From positions 114,284,302-114,348,301 of the forward strand of contig NC_133164.1 in the NCBI RefSeq assembly GCF_040802235.1: 64,000 nt of DNA. Reading direction: 5' to 3'. A model generated the notes under the pieces. The model saw nothing but the letters and a program-made list of their open reading frames with translations, did not search any database and had not been told where the DNA came from. This document shows positions 59,241 through 64,000 of the stretch, one piece after another (the stretch's first letter is position 1; every line of letters starts with the position of its first letter). Made by a program: the position numbers and the translations under genes. Origin of the DNA: Manis javanica. Lineage: Eukaryota > Chordata > Mammalia > Pholidota > Manidae.

Positions 59241-61359
59241 AAATCCCTGAAGAGATGCCTTCTAAGGCCCCTTCATCACGCACGTTCCAGACACCATACT
59301 GGCCTCTTTCTGAGCTGAAGCTACGGCTGATCTGTAACTTGCCTTGCTTGTGAATCCCGCCTACATCTGCTGTGAGAGATGTTTGAAATCCTTGCTCAGC
59401 TCAGCTTACACCATCCCCAGAGGCCTCTGCACAGGAGAGAACAGCATCTCACTCACCGTGTGTCATCTAGGAGTCAAGGAAACAAATGTGTTACCAGCTC
59501 CCAAAACAAAAGCCTCCTCTGACTTTTAATACTCACCACCTGTCACAGCCAGAGGGTGTGTGTAATATATACCCACAACTTACCTTTAATTTTTCAACAT
59601 CTGTAATGTTTTGTAATTATAAAATAGCACTTGGTTTGTTATGTAAAATCCATGGCATTAAATGTGTCATTAATGTTTTTTCCTACATTTCTTGGATCAC
59701 TGTGTTGAACCAGGGAAGCAGTATATTTTACAATGCATATGTCAGCTGGCTCACCCTCTGCCCCTTTGTATAAATACTTCAAGCCACTTCACAGTGCAAT
59801 AAAAAATGACTTGTGCAACCAAATCTGAGAAGATGGAAGGGACACGCGGTGGGTGCTGATGTGTGTGTCGTGCTGCAGACTCAGCTCTGGGCTCACCAAG
59901 TGGAACTTGGACCAAGCTGAGGACGAGGTAAAAAGGCAAACTCTTAATCGTACCTTCTTTGACATGATGTTTGTAATATGTGATGACTTTTCTCAGAAAA
60001 CATAGGGTAACATATTTAGTTGTAATCAAAGGAAAGGGCAGTGAGTGGTGCTCTAGTTGGGGAGGGGGAGGCACAAATTTAAAACGAGGGGGTGCTGTTA
60101 GTTCTCCTGTCAGCTGTTCATGCCTGCCGCGTGAACTTTCTGATGTCCTGGTTTCCAGCATTGCAGAAATCCATTCCCACCACCAATCTTTATTCCTAGA
60201 TTAAGGGGAGGCCTTTAATGGTGACTGCACTGAGGCTGTAGGAGTTTGTAAATGCCTATGAGCACCTAAGGAGAAATGTAGTTCCTCTTTTTCAGGTGGT
60301 GTCTCTATCTGGTAATTCAGGAGGGAGGGTGTGGGTAGTGACCAAAACCCTGACCAGGTGTCCCAAGCAGGTAAGCAAGGCTTGTGGGGAGCACAGTTTA
60401 AGGAGGCACTCATCCCAGGGCTATCCTTGTGCTTGTCTGACTCTGAGCACAAATGCCACCTTAAGTTCTGCTGAACAGAGAGGGTGGCTCATTATCAAGG
60501 ACAACTCACCCCCAGGACAACTCACATTCAGGGACAGGATCTCACAGGCACAGGGTCAACACGGTAAAGTGAGCGCTTCCTTAAACTTTGCACCCTAGGG
60601 TCCTCCCTCTTCCTAGTTCAGCACTGATCCCCAGAGGCCATAGACTCCTCTGCATGGTGGTTCTTCAAATAGTGCCACAGGGAAGTGAGAGGCAGAACCC
60701 GGCTCTGCAGGACTTGGGGTCCCATTACCTGATTCCACCAAGCGCCGGGTAGAAGCAGAAATGCCCTGCTGAGGCTTCCCATTGTTCTCTAACCTCACTC
60801 CTCCAGGCAGTGTCCAGGGCAAGGGAGGATGTAGGGAATGGAGGACGGCCAGCAGGCAGGAATGAAACACTGTCCTTCTTCCAGAAACACCACTCCCACT
60901 TGACATTGGGCTGCCCCCCTGTTGGGGGCAGAGCTCCAAAGCCCTGCGGTGGCTGGAGCAGGGAGCTCTGTCTTTGTCAATAAATATTTGAGGACAACTT
61001 CATGGGAGAAAGTGGGACAACAATACTGTAGGACTTTAATGTGCTTAGTGATATATCTTCCTCTTTTGAAAAATGTATAAAATAATACTCTCCATTATCT
61101 ATGTTGATGGCACTGCTAGCCTACTGTGGAGAGATGTGTACTTTGAGCTACTTTTCCAGGGTGAGAATGGGCTTTGGCCGACGTGTCCTTCCTCTCTTGT
61201 TCAGTCAGTCCCTTTTGTGTGCTTTTGAAAGACTCACTGAAGTTCTGTGTCTATAGCAAAGGTATAACCTTGTCTTCTTTGTATAATTATGCCAACCAAG
61301 TGAACTAACCTCAACTGACAGCAATAACATAATAACAATATTCACTGATATATCTGACC
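59241..61359. other. Intergenic, upstream of the third serpin exon
   Basis: No gene recognised. A leader exon for the serpin at 61702 could lie here, but no stretch has a promoter and donor combination as convincing as the one upstream of SERPINB7. Confidence 0.4.
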
Positions 61360-61590
61360 ACCTACTATATGCAAGCGCAGTCCTCAACTCTTTAAAATAT
61401 TACATAACTTAAACCTCACACTGATCCTGCATAGAAGTTGTTTCTTAGCCTGTCTTGCAGGAGAGAAAATAGAGATGGGGGGAATTTAAATAACTGGCCT
61501 GGTGACATAAAGCTAGAATGTGGCAGAGTTGGAAATGCATCTGATACCAAAATCTGTGTTCTTTTCACTCCCATAAAGCTCCACCTTGAG
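61360..61590 (-). mobile_element. MIR SINE, antisense
   Basis: CACCTACTATATGCAAGCGC, 'taacttaaacctcacactgatcctgcat', CTGGCCTGGTGACATAAAGC and 'aaatctgtgttcttttcac' follow the inverted MIR order. It lies just upstream of the third serpin exon. Confidence 0.85.
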
Positions 61591-61701
61591 CATTTAGATT
61601 TCACAAAATAGAAGTAACTCTTCCTCTAATTTGAAGTAAACTGCTAACTAGTGGTGTTTTGACCTACGTTTTCAATGTTGTTGCTTGCCTTTGTGTTCCA
61701 G

Positions 61702-61884
61702 AACCCGGGTAAAGGAATGGGCTAGCTCAGTGCCGCAAACGCTCAGTTCTGCTTTGATGTTTTTAAAGAGATGAGCTATGATCACACAGCTGAGAATCTC
61801 TTCTTTTCCCCGTTGGGTCTCTTGTCTGCCCTGGCTGTGGTGTTCTTTGGGGCCAGAGGCGACAGTGCATCTCAGATGGAAAAG
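61702..61884 (+). pseudogene. First coding exon of a third clade B serpin with TAG at codon 3 (probable pseudogene or null allele)
   Basis: After the acceptor GTGTTCCAG the exon has 15 leader bases, ATG at 61717-61719, a codon for Gly, then TAG at 61723-61725. The frame then continues unbroken for 53 codons to the donor AAG|GTATGT. The exon is exactly 56 codons, as in SERPINB7 and typical of clade B. The visible peptide begins LSAANAQFCFDVFKEM, contains AENLFFSPLGLLSALAVVFF and ends GARGDSASQMEK. I count 31 of 56 positions identical to the SERPINB7 exon in this window. The Met-Gly start and the FCxDVFKE block also resemble SERPINB11. It is unlike SERPINB2, the next gene in the human order. 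Codon 3 is usually Ser, so TCG to TAG would explain the stop. The next possible in-frame start is Met near codon 19, after helix A has begun. No further exon is seen before 64000. It could be a pseudogene, a polymorphic null, a sequence error, or a gene using another first exon. Confidence 0.75.
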
Positions 61885-63956
61885 GTATGTCACAAATACA
61901 CTTCCAGTCAGGCCTAGAAGACAGTCAAGTGATGATTTCAAATGCTGTCTTGTTAGGGAGATTTCTTAAATGCCCAACTCTGTAAACACAAGAGATCGTA
62001 TACCTTCACTTAAGGTTATCTATCAAATTAGCTCTTTCAAAAAGGGTGCAAAAGGTAAGATTGCCCATAGCTCTACTATGAGCAGCAGAGGTTGAATGGG
62101 CACCACGGCAAGGGGAGAGGCACTGAGTGAGGCCAACCTGGTCCAAGGTAAAACTGGGAGTCCCCACCTTCACCCCCACCCACATACACCCTCAGGCTCC
62201 CAGGGCCTTCCTGCTGTGGGTCACATAAAGGATGTTTCGCAAGGATTTACAATCTATACAATTACATTTCTAAGATCACCAGTGCTTTAACTCAACCAAT
62301 AATTTTGGGTGACTGTAAGAAATATTTCTTAGTAGGCGTCTTTCAACATGCCTGAATCACCTCTCTGCTTATTACCGAGGGAATGATTAACTAGGGGAAC
62401 AAAGCTTCTCTGCAGTCAGGATTTAAATTGGGAAAGAATTTGAAATGCTGGAGTCAAACACTGAATGTCATAATATATTTAAAGTCAAGAAAAATTAAAT
62501 GTAAAACTCCTGTGTTCAATTTTATTTTATTTCCATGCATTAGAAGAATAGGTCCCAAGTGTCTTACTCATAATAAGTGCTTAATAAACACCTGTTTATG
62601 GAGAGGGAGAAATAGTGGAGAATGAGGACACTGTGGGAATCTTTACAAGTCTTTTGGGACAAGTGTATGTAGAGTCACCCACCCCCCTTCCTTCCTTGAA
62701 AGTGAGAGGTGGCCTGATGACAGGCAGCTCTATCTACTTTGTGCTTACTTCAAGTTTTGCAGCCAGAGAGATGGTGCGGCCCACTGTGCTGAGGGCAGAG
62801 GTCAGGCAGAGAGTCTGGAGTGGAAATAATTCCTTGCCTTTTCTGATAACCAAGCAGCCTGAGTGAGGAAAATAACCAAAGAATTCAAATGGTTTCCTTG
62901 CTGGTTTCCATATAAAATGGAGAAAAATCCCTCATATTTTCCTCTTCTTAATGATTCTCTCTTACGACATTCAAAGATTGAGCTGAATGCTCAGAATTCC
63001 AGGTGCCAAAATGTGTTTTTTGATGACAATGCTGATGCTGAAGGGCAGTGAGGCAGCTCCAGGGGGGCCCGTTCATGCGGAGTCCCTGGATTTGGAAAGG
63101 TGTGTCCTATGATAGAGGAGATTACCAGGCAATCCCAGAGCTTGTATTCCCACTCGCCACTCTGTGCTGTAATCTCCACTAGAACCCAGCAGGGAAGAGT
63201 TGTTGTCTGTTTGAAGCCTCCAGTAGGAAAGAATGGAGTAGTGTAAAGTTGCTTTTTAACAAACATCAGACAGGTCTACATTTTAGCCACTTTTTCTTAG
63301 CTTTGAGCTAAAGTCTACCTCTTCATGTTCATTACTCTTTTACCAATTTTCTGTTCCTAAAAGGCACATACACAAAAATTATGTCCTTTTCCATGTGTAT
63401 TTTAAGAAAGTTATAATACCGTCTACCCTGTATCTACTGCCTCTTAATTCCATTTCTACTCTAGGGAATCACACAAAACATGTTAAAGGTACTCAACCGT
63501 TTAAATATTTGAAGAGTTGCAATATTTCTATCAGGTGTTCTCTGATGAAGGCCTTAGGAAACTATGGTTACACCTTTATTCAGTCAACATGAGTGTGGGA
63601 AGCATATTCATTCCTAGTGGAGAAAATGATACAGGCTACTGGAATCTCAAAGGGATTCTGTAAGCATCAAATCAGATAACATTTGTGAAAATAATTTAAC
63701 AATAATTATTATACGAACTTAGCCATTATCTTCATAAGCTCAGTGAATAACTAAAGATATAACCTGCTTGTAAATGATATTAAGATTCATTAAGTTATCC
63801 AAACAATCATTAATTCTTCATTCAACAAATTATTTATGAAGTTCCTACTATGCCTCACAACTGGGAATGCAAGACAGATGAGTAAGCCTGAATTGATTTT
63901 TAAACACATTTTAAAATCTCAGCTTGCCTTCCATCACAAGGATTATAAAGGCAAAT
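61885..63956 (+). other. Putative intron of the third serpin locus
   Basis: It begins with a good donor. I searched for a second-exon pattern (a Val/Ile-Leu-His-Phe-like start after an AG) and found none in 2 kb. In SERPINB7 the matching intron is 4.5 kb, so absence here is not informative. A short MIR/L2-like tail is at about 62550-62600. Confidence 0.5.
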
Positions 63957-63964
63957 ACACACAT

Positions 63965-64000
<36 letters not shown>
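63957..64000 (+). repeat. (CA)n microsatellite running to the window end
   Basis: About 20 CA units with one TG interruption near the start, cut off by the window boundary. Confidence 0.97.

Noticed and set aside
59751..60161. 136-codon - strand open frame
   Set aside because: No family motif, it overlaps a + strand frame, and it has no splice or promoter context.
61702..61884. Reading the third serpin exon as SERPINB2
   Set aside because: The N-terminal pattern (SAANAQFCFDVFKEM) and the FFSPLGLLSALAV strand do not match the SERPINB2 first exon as I know it, but do match SERPINB7/B11.
63957..64000. Telomere- or CRISPR-like repeat at the window end
   Set aside because: It is a plain CA dinucleotide microsatellite without spacers.

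Overview
This window is mammalian nuclear DNA from the clade B serpin (ov-serpin) cluster, the region that corresponds to human chromosome 18q21. The recognised coding DNA is confined to serpin exons. Most of the rest is intronic or intergenic, AT-rich, and full of old mammalian repeats (MIR, L2, L1M-like, hAT/MER). I saw no Alu, B1/B2, canine SINEC or ruminant BovA/BovB-type elements. One younger, 5'-truncated L1-like insertion (22718-22869, with a perfect 17-bp target duplication) has an end that I associate with laurasiatherian L1s. The source is therefore a placental mammal that is probably neither primate nor rodent; the species cannot be fixed.

Layout, all serpins on the + strand. (1) 1-858: the end of SERPINB11, namely the last intron, the last coding exon (205-609, 134 residues plus stop) and a short 3' UTR. 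(2) 859-30410: about 29.5 kb of intergenic DNA with decayed repeats and no serpin exon that I can find. (3) 30411-52585: the whole SERPINB7 (megsin) gene. It has a candidate AP-1/TATA/Inr promoter, a small non-coding first exon (inferred), and seven coding exons that join without any frameshift into 380 codons, the length of human megsin. (4) 52586-61700: intergenic. (5) 61702-61884: a first coding exon of a third clade B serpin, with intact splice sites and the standard 56-codon length, but with TAG at codon 3. It resembles SERPINB7 and SERPINB11 more than SERPINB2, the next gene in the human order. It is probably a pseudogene or a polymorphic null. (6) 61885-64000: its putative intron, ending in a CA repeat.

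Both intact serpins are intracellular-type (no signal peptide is visible in SERPINB7) and keep a small-residue hinge compatible with inhibition. Both have Lys-Arg at the inferred P1-P1' position, which predicts trypsin-like targets. The candidate SERPINB7 leader also carries an upstream AUG whose reading frame overlaps the true start. No RNA genes, CRISPR arrays or viral genes were found.
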